From the NCBI GenBank assembly GCA_030065195.1, contig JASJDE010000001.1, positions 1 to 45,444 of the forward strand: a DNA stretch of 45,444 bases. The letters are read 5' to 3'. Position 1 is the stretch's first letter; the number at the start of each line of letters is the position of its first letter. A program made the translations under genes and the position numbers. Source of the DNA: Erythrobacter sp. (GTDB lineage Bacteria; Pseudomonadota; Alphaproteobacteria; Sphingomonadales; Sphingomonadaceae). The notes beneath the pieces were generated by a model. The model had not been told where the DNA came from. It worked only from the letters and a program-made list of their open reading frames with translations, and did not search any database. This document shows positions 27,457-36,115 of the stretch, piece by piece.

Positions 27457-28730
27457 CCGACCAACTGGCCCTTTACGGCGGGACACCCGTCATCCAGCGC
27501 GAACTCGACGCGTTCAAATCGATGGGTCGCGACGAAGAGGAGGCCGCGGCGCGCGTCGTTCGGTCCGGCGTCCTGTCGGCCTATATCGGCGCTCCCGGAG
27601 AGCTGTTCATGGGCGGAACCGAAGTGCGCGCGTTCGAGCAAAAAGCGGCCGAGTACTTCGGGGTCAAGCACGCGCTTGGTGTCAACAGCTGGACCAGCGG
27701 GTTGATCGCAGAAGTCGGAGCCATCGGGGTCGAGCCGGGGGACGAGATCATCACTTCGCCCTGGACGATGAGCGCGACCGCAATGGCGATCCTGCACTGG
27801 AATGCGATCCCGGTGTTCGCCGACATCGATCGCGCAACCTTCAATCTCGATCCCGAAAGCGTGCGCGCCAACATCACCCCGCGCACCAAGGCGATCATGG
27901 CGGTCGATATCTTCGGGCAGACCGCCGATGTCGCGGCCCTGCGCGCGATTGCCGACGAGCACGGCCTCAAGCTGCTGGGCGACACCGCACAGGCCCCGGG
28001 CGCACTCAGCGATGGCGGTCACACCGGCACCGGCTACGATATTGGCGGTTTCAGCCTAAACTATCACAAGCACATCCATTGCGGTGAAGGTGGCATTCTC
28101 GTCACCAATGACGATGCGCTGGCCGAACGGCTGGCGCTGATCCGCAATCATGCAGAAAGCGTGATCAAGCCGACGGACCGCAGCCAGCTGAACAACATGA
28201 TCGGCTACAATTTCCGCATGGGTGAGATTGAAGCCGCGATCGCCAGCGTGCAGCTCGACAAGCTCGCCGAGCGGGTCGCAGATCGCCAGCGGGTTGCCGC
28301 CGAACTGAATGAGGGGCTTGGCGGGTTGCAAGGGCTTTCGACACCCAAGGTCGCCGCCGGTGCGACACACGTCTATTACGTGTACGGCATGGTTCTCGAC
28401 GCGCAGGCACTGGGAATTTCGCGCGCGAAAATCGTCGAAGCGCTCAAGGCCGAGGGGGTCCCGGCTGTGATGCCCGGCTATCAGAACATCCATCGTCTGC
28501 CGATTTTCACCGAACAGGTCGCCTATGGCACTGGCAGCTATCCTTGGAGCCTGCGCGACGACCGCAACTTCGCCTACGGCATGGGCACGTGCCCGGTCGC
28601 CGAAGAACTCCACGATCGCGATTTCCTCGGTCTCAGCATCTGCGTCCACCAGCTGCCGAGCGAAGATGTCGCACACATCGTCGAGGGCTTCCAAAAAGTC
28701 TGGGCCAATCTGGACTCGCTTAGGGGCTGA
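27453..28730 (+). CDS. DegT/DnrJ/EryC1/StrS family aminotransferase
   Basis: YFGVKHALGVNSWTSGLIAEVGAIGVEPGDEIITSPWTMSATAMAILHWNAIPVFADID...GGFSLNYHKHIHCGEGGILVTND. ATGA overlap at 27453. Confidence 0.94.
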   Translation: MTDQLALYGGTPVIQRELDAFKSMGRDEEEAAARVVRSGVLSAYIGAPGELFMGGTEVRAFEQKAAEYFGVKHALGVNSWTSGLIAEVGAIGVEPGDEIITSPWTMSATAMAILHWNAIPVFADIDRATFNLDPESVRANITPRTKAIMAVDIFGQTADVAALRAIADEHGLKLLGDTAQAPGALSDGGHTGTGYDIGGFSLNYHKHIHCGEGGILVTNDDALAERLALIRNHAESVIKPTDRSQLNNMIGYNFRMGEIEAAIASVQLDKLAERVADRQRVAAELNEGLGGLQGLSTPKVAAGATHVYYVYGMVLDAQALGISRAKIVEALKAEGVPAVMPGYQNIHRLPIFTEQVAYGTGSYPWSLRDDRNFAYGMGTCPVAEELHDRDFLGLSICVHQLPSEDVAHIVEGFQKVWANLDSLRG

Positions 28731-28732
28731 GC

Positions 28733-29260
28733 GTGACCGGGTTCCTCGAACTTATCGGCGAGAAGGTGCGCCTCAAGCCTTTCGGTTCGGGCGACATTAC
28801 CGAGGGTTACATCGGCTGGCTCAACGATCCCAAGGTCACGCGCTATTCGAACCAGCGCTTCCGCTCGCACACGCGCGAAAGCTGCGAAAGGTATCTCGCC
28901 AGCTTTGCCGGAACGCATAACCTGTTCGTGAGCGTGCGCGACAAGGAGTCTGGCGAGGCGATCGGCACCATGACCGCTTACCGCAATCGCGCGCACGGCA
29001 CCTGCGATGTCGGGATCATGATCGGCAACCGCGATTATTGGGGTGGAGGCTACGGGCAGGAGGCCTGGAACCTGCTGACCGGCTGGCTGATCGAGAGGGC
29101 GCGCGTACGCAAAGTCACTGCGGGATGCCTCGTCGTCAATGGTGGAATGGTGAAATTGATGGAGCGCTCGGGCATGGTCCCTGACGGCGTTCGCCGAGCG
29201 CAGGAACTGATCAACGAAAAGCCCGTCGATATCGTGCACTATGCCAAATTCGCCGATTGA
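28733..29260 (+). CDS. GNAT family N-acetyltransferase
   Basis: GTG start; LIGEKVRLKPFGSGDITEGYIGWLNDPKVTRYSNQRFRSHTRESCERYL...IGTMTAYRNRAHGTCDVGIMIGNRDYWGGGYGQEAWNLLTGWL. Confidence 0.93.
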   Translation: MTGFLELIGEKVRLKPFGSGDITEGYIGWLNDPKVTRYSNQRFRSHTRESCERYLASFAGTHNLFVSVRDKESGEAIGTMTAYRNRAHGTCDVGIMIGNRDYWGGGYGQEAWNLLTGWLIERARVRKVTAGCLVVNGGMVKLMERSGMVPDGVRRAQELINEKPVDIVHYAKFAD

Positions 29261-30116
29261 TAGCCTGCCCCGACCGCTGGCTGTGGCGGTGCACGATGCC
29301 GGCGCGGCGAACATGATCGCGGCTTGGGTGGAAGCAGCATCCGCTTCGCCCGAACACGTGATCGCTGCAGGTCCGGGGGCAACGATCTGGCGCGCGCGGT
29401 TTGGTAACGCCGCGGGGATCAGCGACAAACCCGACAAAGTCCAAGGCCTCGCCACCCTGATCAGCGGCACCGGCTGGGCCAGCAACCTGGAACATCGGGC
29501 GCGTATCTCGGCTGCGGAGGCGGGCATCCGCTCGGTGGCGGTCATCGACCATTGGGTGAATTATGCGATGCGCTTCCAGCGCGAAGGATTGGTGCAGCTT
29601 CCCAACACGATCTGGGTGGGCGACGAGGACGCCGCGGCTATCGCCCGCTCAGAGTTTCCGGGCATCACGATCGAACAGCATTCCAACCTCTACCTTGCAG
29701 AACAAGCGCGCGAGGCAGGGCAGGTTCCGGCGGATGGCGATGTGCTATTCCTGCTCGAACCTGCGCGCAGCGATTGGGGCAAGGGCCAGCCGGGCGAGTT
29801 TCAGGCGCTCGATTACCTGGCCGGACGCCGCGATGTGGCCGGAATCCCCGCCGACACGCCAGTACGTATCCGTCCGCATCCTTCCGACCCTGCAGGCAAG
29901 TACGACGCATGGATCGCGGCGCATCCCGGTACCGCGCTCGACACCTCACCCGACATGGGCAGCGCGCTGGCTCGGGCTCGCTGGGTCGTGGGGATGAACT
30001 CGGCCGGCCTGGTGATTGCGCTCGAAGCAGGCCGCACCGTTATCAGCGCTTTGCCACCGCACGCCCCGCCATGCGTCTTGCCTCATGCGGCCATCGCAAG
30101 GCTCTGCGAACTCTAG
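29241..30116 (+). CDS. Uncharacterised glycan-cluster protein, GT-B/CDP-glycerol transferase-like
   Basis: PLAVAVHDAGAANMIAAWVEAA...IDHWVNYAMRFQREG...EQHSNLYLAEQ...VRIRPHPSDPAGKYDAW...VVGMNSAGLVIALEAGRTVIS. Overlaps the upstream stop by 20 nt. Confidence 0.65.
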   Translation: MPNSPIDSLPRPLAVAVHDAGAANMIAAWVEAASASPEHVIAAGPGATIWRARFGNAAGISDKPDKVQGLATLISGTGWASNLEHRARISAAEAGIRSVAVIDHWVNYAMRFQREGLVQLPNTIWVGDEDAAAIARSEFPGITIEQHSNLYLAEQAREAGQVPADGDVLFLLEPARSDWGKGQPGEFQALDYLAGRRDVAGIPADTPVRIRPHPSDPAGKYDAWIAAHPGTALDTSPDMGSALARARWVVGMNSAGLVIALEAGRTVISALPPHAPPCVLPHAAIARLCEL

Positions 30117-30164
30117 CCATTTGGCGCGCCTTCAGCCAAAGGCAGCGCACTGAAGCGGGGGCGC

Positions 30165-31598
30165 ATGCTTTTTTCGACCGGCACATTCTGGCTGTTCTTC
30201 CCGGCGGTGCTCGCACTGTTGGCGGCGAACCGGCTGACACTGCGCTCAATCACCGTCCAGAATGCTCTGCTGCTCGGTGCGAGCTACGTGTTCTATGGCT
30301 GGTGGGACTGGCGCTTTCTCGGGCTGATCGTCGTTTCCACGCTGATCGACTACGTCGCCGCGCTGGGAATGCAGCGCAGCGGCGAAAGCCCGGCCCGCAA
30401 ACGCTGGTTGCACATATCCGTGTTCGCCAACCTTTCGATCCTGGGCTTCTTCAAATATTTCAACTTCTTCGTAGGCGAGTTGAAGTCCGGTCTGACGGTT
30501 GCGGGTGTGAACGCCGACTGGAGTACGCTCGAGATCATACTGCCAGTCGGCATCTCGTTCTACACGCTGCAGACGCTGAGCTATTCGATCGACGTCTATT
30601 ACCGACGCGCCAAGCCCGAACCGAACCTCCTGCGCTACGCTGTCTATGTCGCGTTCTTCCCGCAACTGGTCGCCGGCCCGATTGAACGGGCGCGCAAGCT
30701 GATCCCGCAATTCGCGGTTCTGGCCCAGCCGACCTGGGAGTCGCTCAATCAGGGCGTGCGGCTGATTATCGCAGGGCTGTTCCTCAAGATCGTGATCGCC
30801 GACAATCTCGCGCCCTTCGTCGACCGCATCTGGGCCGCGTATGCCAGCTTGGGTGGCGGAGAACTGCTGCTCGGAATGCTGTATTTCTCGATCCAGATCT
30901 ACGCCGATTTCGCGGGCTATTCCTCAATTGCCATCGGGCTTGCAGCGCTCATGGGAATCCAACTCTCGACCAATTTCGCGACGCCATTTCTCGCCAGTTC
31001 GATCAGCGCTCTGTGGCGCGGGTGGAACATCACGCTGACTTTGTTCTTCCGCGACTATGTCTATGCTGAGCTGCGAAAGGGGAGACGCACGGAAAGCCGC
31101 ATTGCGCTCGCCAATATCGCGACTTTCTTCGTCAGCGGGTTGTGGCACGGGGCAAACTGGACCTTCATCGTCTGGGGTACCGCGCACGGCGTACTGCTAG
31201 TGCTGGAGCGGCGCTGGCGCGCAGCGGTGACACTGAGTGAAAAGCTGTGGCTCAAGCTATCGGGATGGATCTACACGTTTGGCCTGTTCGTGGTGCTCTC
31301 CGCGCTGTTCCGCAGTCCCGATTTCGGCACCGCATGGACCGTGTACAACCGCTCAGTCACCGAGTTTGGCCTACCGCAAAGCGAGCGCTTCGGCCTGCTG
31401 TTCGTCGCACTGGCATTCGCCGTCGACGCGCTGTGGCGCGGACAAACCCGGTTGGACCAGGGCCTGAGGCTTGCGTGGCTTGACCGCGCAGGCAAGGAGA
31501 TGGCGGAGACCCTGCTGTTCGCCGCCGCGCTGATCCTCGTCCTCGTCAACGCCGTCACCCGTCAGGAAGCCAATGCCTTCATCTACTTCCAATTCTGA
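30165..31598 (+). CDS. MBOAT family O-acyltransferase (AlgI/DltB-like)
   Basis: MLFSTGTFWLFFPAVLALL...YYRRAKPEPNLLRYAVYVAFFPQLVAGPIERARKLIPQF...FWLxLW-like ISALWRGWNITLTLFFRDYVYAELRKGRR...FVSGLWHGANWTFIVWGTAHG. Confidence 0.95.
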   Translation: MLFSTGTFWLFFPAVLALLAANRLTLRSITVQNALLLGASYVFYGWWDWRFLGLIVVSTLIDYVAALGMQRSGESPARKRWLHISVFANLSILGFFKYFNFFVGELKSGLTVAGVNADWSTLEIILPVGISFYTLQTLSYSIDVYYRRAKPEPNLLRYAVYVAFFPQLVAGPIERARKLIPQFAVLAQPTWESLNQGVRLIIAGLFLKIVIADNLAPFVDRIWAAYASLGGGELLLGMLYFSIQIYADFAGYSSIAIGLAALMGIQLSTNFATPFLASSISALWRGWNITLTLFFRDYVYAELRKGRRTESRIALANIATFFVSGLWHGANWTFIVWGTAHGVLLVLERRWRAAVTLSEKLWLKLSGWIYTFGLFVVLSALFRSPDFGTAWTVYNRSVTEFGLPQSERFGLLFVALAFAVDALWRGQTRLDQGLRLAWLDRAGKEMAETLLFAAALILVLVNAVTRQEANAFIYFQF

Positions 31599-32529
31599 CG
31601 GATCGAACGCCAAGCGCGCGCTGCTCGCGCTGGCGGGCGTTTTCGTGCTGCTCAACATGGCGCTCATCGCGCTTTGGCAGGCAATCCCGTTCACCCCGGT
31701 AAGCGAGGGTCGTTATCTCGCCTCGGTCGACGATCACCTCGCCATGCTCGAGCGCAGCAAAGGCGAGAAAGGCCGCATCATTCTGATCGGTGGTTCGGGC
31801 GCGGCGTTCTCGATCTCTGCAGAAACGCTGGGTGAGGAACTGGACCGCCCGGTGTACAACGGTGGGATCCAGGCGGGAATCGGGTTCCGCAACCTGATGG
31901 ACCTCTACGCGCCGCATCTCGACCCTGACAACGACCTGATCGTGCTGTTGCCCGAACTTGAACTGCTGGCGGGCGACGAACGCTACTCTGCGACCTGGTG
32001 CGATGTCGTCTATCTGCGCAAGGACCTGGGGCGCCTGGTCGGCCAACCGCGCTGCGTGCCGCACGTAATCCACCGCACCTACCAGGAAGTTCGCCACCAT
32101 CTCACCGGCAGTACGGCCGTTGACGAAGTCTATCGCCGCTCGGGCTTCAACGACGTCGGCGATCTGACCTCGCACATCACCATAGACCGACCACCGCCCG
32201 ATTTCAGCGAATATCGCTTGCCCGATATCAGTCCAGAAAAAATCGATCGGTTCGAGGCCTACGTACAGGACAATCTGATCGCGCGCGGATTGGCGGTGCT
32301 CTACGTCCCCGCCGCGATGCCCGAACCCGCCTGCCGCTGGCGCGATGTTGAAGCAATCGCGGCGCAATTGAGCGCTCTCGGCTCGGTGGATTCCGTCCGT
32401 CACGACCTCACTCGCTTCTGCTTGCCTGCCGAATTGTTCTTCGACGGAGCCGGTCACCTCAATCGCGAAGGCCGCGTTGTGCAGACCGAGAACGTGCGCG
32501 CTGCGCTTGCGAAATACGCGACAAACTGA
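31573..32529 (+). CDS. Membrane-anchored SGNH-like protein (AlgJ/DltD-like partner of MBOAT, putative)
   Basis: N-terminal TM LLALAGVFVLLNMALIALW; IILIGGSGAAFSISAETLGEEL nucleophile-like block; C-terminal FFDGAGHLNREGR (D/H block); overlaps the MBOAT gene by 26 nt. Confidence 0.7.
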   Translation: MPSSTSNSDGSNAKRALLALAGVFVLLNMALIALWQAIPFTPVSEGRYLASVDDHLAMLERSKGEKGRIILIGGSGAAFSISAETLGEELDRPVYNGGIQAGIGFRNLMDLYAPHLDPDNDLIVLLPELELLAGDERYSATWCDVVYLRKDLGRLVGQPRCVPHVIHRTYQEVRHHLTGSTAVDEVYRRSGFNDVGDLTSHITIDRPPPDFSEYRLPDISPEKIDRFEAYVQDNLIARGLAVLYVPAAMPEPACRWRDVEAIAAQLSALGSVDSVRHDLTRFCLPAELFFDGAGHLNREGRVVQTENVRAALAKYATN

Positions 32530-32542
32530 CAGGGGCGCGCGC

Positions 32543-33280
32543 ATGTTACGCTATGCGGGACTTGCTGCTCTGGTGCTGGGAGCGTTCGGTTGGGGGTTCT
32601 CTGCCGGAGCCTATGACTTGTTCCCCTATCCGCAGGCCCGCGCGGCAAAGGCGGCACTGTTCGGTTCCCCCGACACGGCGAACGCAGAATACATGCTGAG
32701 CGATGTTCCGGCGATCTCGGCGGAGCGCTATTCCGCGCTCGGGACAAAGGCTCAGATCGTTATGGCGGGAGATTCAATCACCGCTAGCGGACGCTGGAAC
32801 GAGCTGTTCCCCGAGGCTTCGATTATCAACCGCGGTGTGCCCGGAGACCGGGTGGGCGGGTTGCTCGCGCGGGTCGACGATATCCTCAAGGCAGAGCCGT
32901 CCAAGGTCTTCGTGATGGTCGGCATCAACGATGTCGCCGCGCGCAACACCAACGCGCAGATCCTCGAACGCTACGAAGCGCTGGTCGACCGACTGTCCGA
33001 AGGCGGCGCGCAAGTCTTCGTCCAATCGGTAATCACGTGTCGGGACACGCAATACAGCCCTTGCGACGAGGCGATGCGCTCGCAGATCGGAGAATTGAAC
33101 ACCGCTCTCGCTGAATTGGCGGAAAGCAAGGGTGCGCGTTTCGTCGACATCGATAGCCGCTTTTCGGACGCAAACGGGGTTCTCGAAAGCTTCAGCATCG
33201 ATGGCATCCATCCGGGAAGCGCGGGCTTCGAGGAATGGCGCGCAATGATCGCTCCCCACGTCGAAGGCGAAGCGGAATGA
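32543..33280 (+). CDS. SGNH/GDSL hydrolase, membrane-anchored
   Basis: N-terminal TM; QIVMAGDSITASGRW, NRGVPGDRVGGLLAR, VFVMVGINDVAARN, SIDGIHPGSAGFEEW (SGNH blocks I, II, III, V). Confidence 0.9.
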   Translation: MLRYAGLAALVLGAFGWGFSAGAYDLFPYPQARAAKAALFGSPDTANAEYMLSDVPAISAERYSALGTKAQIVMAGDSITASGRWNELFPEASIINRGVPGDRVGGLLARVDDILKAEPSKVFVMVGINDVAARNTNAQILERYEALVDRLSEGGAQVFVQSVITCRDTQYSPCDEAMRSQIGELNTALAELAESKGARFVDIDSRFSDANGVLESFSIDGIHPGSAGFEEWRAMIAPHVEGEAE

Positions 33281-34017
33281 TCCAGTACGCCGTCATTGTC
33301 GCGCTGGTGCTGTGCGCCTTCGCATGGGGTATCGCTGCCGGGACCTACAAGATCTTCCCGTTCGCGCAGGTGCAGGCCCTGCACGAAGCCGTTATTACGT
33401 CCTCCGGCATCGGCAGTGACGGGGGCTATCGCGAAAATCCGGCGGCGACCCAGCGCGGATTGGCGATGGCGGATTGGGACACGCGCGCGGAGATCGTGAT
33501 GATCGGGGATTCGATAACCGAGGCGGCTCCATGGAAGGACATGTTTCCCGATGCCGATATCCTGGGTCGTGGGGCTTCGGGCGACACGGTGAGCGGGGTC
33601 GAAGCGCGGCTCGATGCGATCCTGCGCGCCGAACCCGACCGCGCTTTCGTGCTGATCGGAACCAACGATCTCAATCTGGGCAATCCGGTGGATGAGGTGC
33701 TGGCGCGGTATGAAAGGGTGATAGAGCGGCTGCAGGCAGCGGAGGTTGAGACGACAATCCAGACCGTGCCTCCGTGCGAACCTGTGCTCGATTTCTGCAC
33801 CGGTAAACGGCGCGACGCCGAAGCGGCGCTGAACGAAGGGATTGCGCGCCTGGCGCGTGAACAGGGTGTGCGCCTGATCGATCTTGCGGCGGATTTCCCA
33901 AGCGGGACCGAATACCGCGCCGACGGGGTGCATCCCACGGTGTCGGGCTACAAGGCTTGGCGCGATGTGCTGGCTCCTCACCTCGCCGCGCAACCGCAAG
34001 CGGAGGCCGCCGAATGA
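33277..34017 (+). CDS. SGNH/GDSL hydrolase, membrane-anchored (tandem paralog)
   Basis: EIVMIGDSITEAAPW, GRGASGDTVSGVEAR, AFVLIGTNDLNLGN, RADGVHPTVSGYKAW; ATGA overlap with the upstream paralog. Confidence 0.9.
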   Translation: MIQYAVIVALVLCAFAWGIAAGTYKIFPFAQVQALHEAVITSSGIGSDGGYRENPAATQRGLAMADWDTRAEIVMIGDSITEAAPWKDMFPDADILGRGASGDTVSGVEARLDAILRAEPDRAFVLIGTNDLNLGNPVDEVLARYERVIERLQAAEVETTIQTVPPCEPVLDFCTGKRRDAEAALNEGIARLAREQGVRLIDLAADFPSGTEYRADGVHPTVSGYKAWRDVLAPHLAAQPQAEAAE

Positions 34018-35006
34018 GCATCACCGCCAAGACTGTCTGGCTGGAAGCCCCCGGCCAGGTTGCGCTGCGCAATGAAGCGCTGGAAGCGCCCGGCGCGGAC
34101 GAGATCCTGTGCGAGACGATCGTTACTGCCATTTCGCCGGGCACTGAGCTCGCGGCATGGCGCGGCGATCCGCCGCTACGCCCCGGTGTCGTCTATCCGC
34201 GGCTGCAAGGCTACTGCAATGTCGCCAAAGTGCTGGAGTGCGGCGAAGGCGTCGAGGATTTCACACCGGGCGACCGGGTGCTAACCTTGCAATCGCATCG
34301 CAGCCATTTTGTCGCCGCTGCCGACAGCGTGCTTTACCGACTGCCGGAGGATGCCGACGCCAACAAGGTAGTCGCCGCCTACCTGTTCCACCTTGGCTAC
34401 AATGCAGTCCTGCGCAGCAATGTTCGCGCCGGGCACCGGGTGATGGTGATCGGATTGGGCGCGCTTGGCCTCACATCGGTGGCGATGGCGGCCCTCGCCG
34501 GGGCAGAAGTTACTGCAGTGTCGAGCCAGTCAGCGCCGGCAAAGATTGCTAAAGGTTTCGGCGCGAAGGCCGTTGTCTCGCGGGACGAAGGCGATGCGCT
34601 CAAAGACTGCGCCGATGTGATCATCTCGACCACCAATGGCTGGGACGACTTCGCGCTGGCCCTGAGGGCGGCTGCGCAGAACGGAACCATCGCCTGCTTA
34701 GGCTTCCCGGGTCGGACCGAAGAACCGGGCGACTTCAACCCGCTGGCGAGCGAGCATTTCTACATGAAGCAGCTGCGCATCGAAGCGGTCGGCTGGTCGC
34801 CGCTCGAAAAAGACGCGCGCGGCTTTGCGCGGTTCAACCAGCGCGACAACATCGCCTTCCTCGCTCGCGCCATCGAAGACGGGCGACTCGATCCCGCTCC
34901 CATCATCTCGGGAAGCTATCGCGGCGACGACATCGCACAGGCCTACATCGATCTCGACGCGCGCAAGGACGACGCCATTACCTACCTGCTGGACTGGTCG
35001 GCATGA
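34014..35006 (+). CDS. Zinc-type alcohol dehydrogenase-like oxidoreductase (MDR superfamily)
   Basis: KTVWLEAPGQVALRNEALEAPGADEILCETIVTAISPGTELAAWRGDPP...GHRVMVIGLGALGLTSVAMAALAGAEVTAVSSQ. Confidence 0.9.
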   Translation: MSITAKTVWLEAPGQVALRNEALEAPGADEILCETIVTAISPGTELAAWRGDPPLRPGVVYPRLQGYCNVAKVLECGEGVEDFTPGDRVLTLQSHRSHFVAAADSVLYRLPEDADANKVVAAYLFHLGYNAVLRSNVRAGHRVMVIGLGALGLTSVAMAALAGAEVTAVSSQSAPAKIAKGFGAKAVVSRDEGDALKDCADVIISTTNGWDDFALALRAAAQNGTIACLGFPGRTEEPGDFNPLASEHFYMKQLRIEAVGWSPLEKDARGFARFNQRDNIAFLARAIEDGRLDPAPIISGSYRGDDIAQAYIDLDARKDDAITYLLDWSA

Positions 35007-36115
35007 GCAACCTCACTGCGGCAGTGATCGGCTGCGGTCGGATGGGCGCATTTACGTCGCCAAGCGTGCGCGAATACGGGCCGGATTGCTTCCTCCCGTC
35101 CGCCCATGCCGAAGCGTTCCAGCAAGCCGAAGGGATCGACCTGGTCGCGGTATGCGATGCCAATGCCGAAGGTGCGGCGCGCGCTGCCGAGCATTATGGC
35201 GTGGCGCGCAACTACATCGACCACGGAGCCATGCTGGCAGACGGTGCACCTGACCTGATCGGAATCGCGACCCGCACAATAGGTCGCACGGACATGATCG
35301 CCGACTGCATCGATGCTGGCACGCGCGCGCTGCACGTCGAAAAGCCGATCTGCAATTCATTCGCCGAGCTGGAACGGCTCGAAACCCTGTTCGCCCGCGA
35401 CGACGTGTTTGTGACGCTCGGCGCGGTGCGGCGGCACTTTGCGATCTACAAGGAAGCCGTCGCTCGAGCACAGTCGGGGAACTATGGAGAATTGCTCGAA
35501 GCCAACGCCGAATTTGGCGCGCGGACGCTGTATTGGTCGCATCCGCACACGGTGGACCTTATCCTGCTGGCCGCCGCCGGAGCCAAGGTTGAAGCGGTGC
35601 AGGCACGGTTGGGAGAAGTCGAACGCAAAGGCTTGCGGATCGTCAATGATCCAGTCGTCATGGACGCTACGATCTGGTTCGAAGGCGGCTTTGCGGGACG
35701 TATCACCCGCGTGCCGGGGACCGATTTCCGCATGGCCTGCCAGACCGCACAGATCGCCGTGATCGGCAACGGTCATTCGCTTTGGCTCTCAGGACGCCCC
35801 AAACCCGATCCAGACGCTCCACGCGATGCCAATCCGGCCGGGGCAAATCCCTATCACGAGCCGGAGAAGCAGAAATTCGTCGCTCCGGACGAGCCGCAAG
35901 GCGCGCTCGCGCCGATCCTGCAACTGGCCGATTGTCTCAAAGGCAGCGAAACCGCACGCAACGCCAACGCGGCGCTCAAGCGCGATATCACCACAGGTCA
36001 ACGTATCCTGTTCGCGATCGTACAATCGCATTTCGAAGGTGGGCGCCCGGTGACACTCGACGAAATCGACCCCGACCTCTTCATCGAAGGCCGCACAGGC
36101 GACACACCGGCATGA
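35003..36115 (+). CDS. Gfo/Idh/MocA family oxidoreductase
   Basis: LTAAVIGCGRMGAFTSPSV...LVAVCDANAEGAARAAEHYGVARNYIDHGAMLAD...ALHVEKPICNSFAELERLE; ATGA overlap. Confidence 0.92.
   Translation: MSNLTAAVIGCGRMGAFTSPSVREYGPDCFLPSAHAEAFQQAEGIDLVAVCDANAEGAARAAEHYGVARNYIDHGAMLADGAPDLIGIATRTIGRTDMIADCIDAGTRALHVEKPICNSFAELERLETLFARDDVFVTLGAVRRHFAIYKEAVARAQSGNYGELLEANAEFGARTLYWSHPHTVDLILLAAAGAKVEAVQARLGEVERKGLRIVNDPVVMDATIWFEGGFAGRITRVPGTDFRMACQTAQIAVIGNGHSLWLSGRPKPDPDAPRDANPAGANPYHEPEKQKFVAPDEPQGALAPILQLADCLKGSETARNANAALKRDITTGQRILFAIVQSHFEGGRPVTLDEIDPDLFIEGRTGDTPA

Noticed and set aside
29552-30685. 377-aa plus-strand ORF
   Set aside because: Alternate frame across the GT-B-like and MBOAT genes; no family resemblance.
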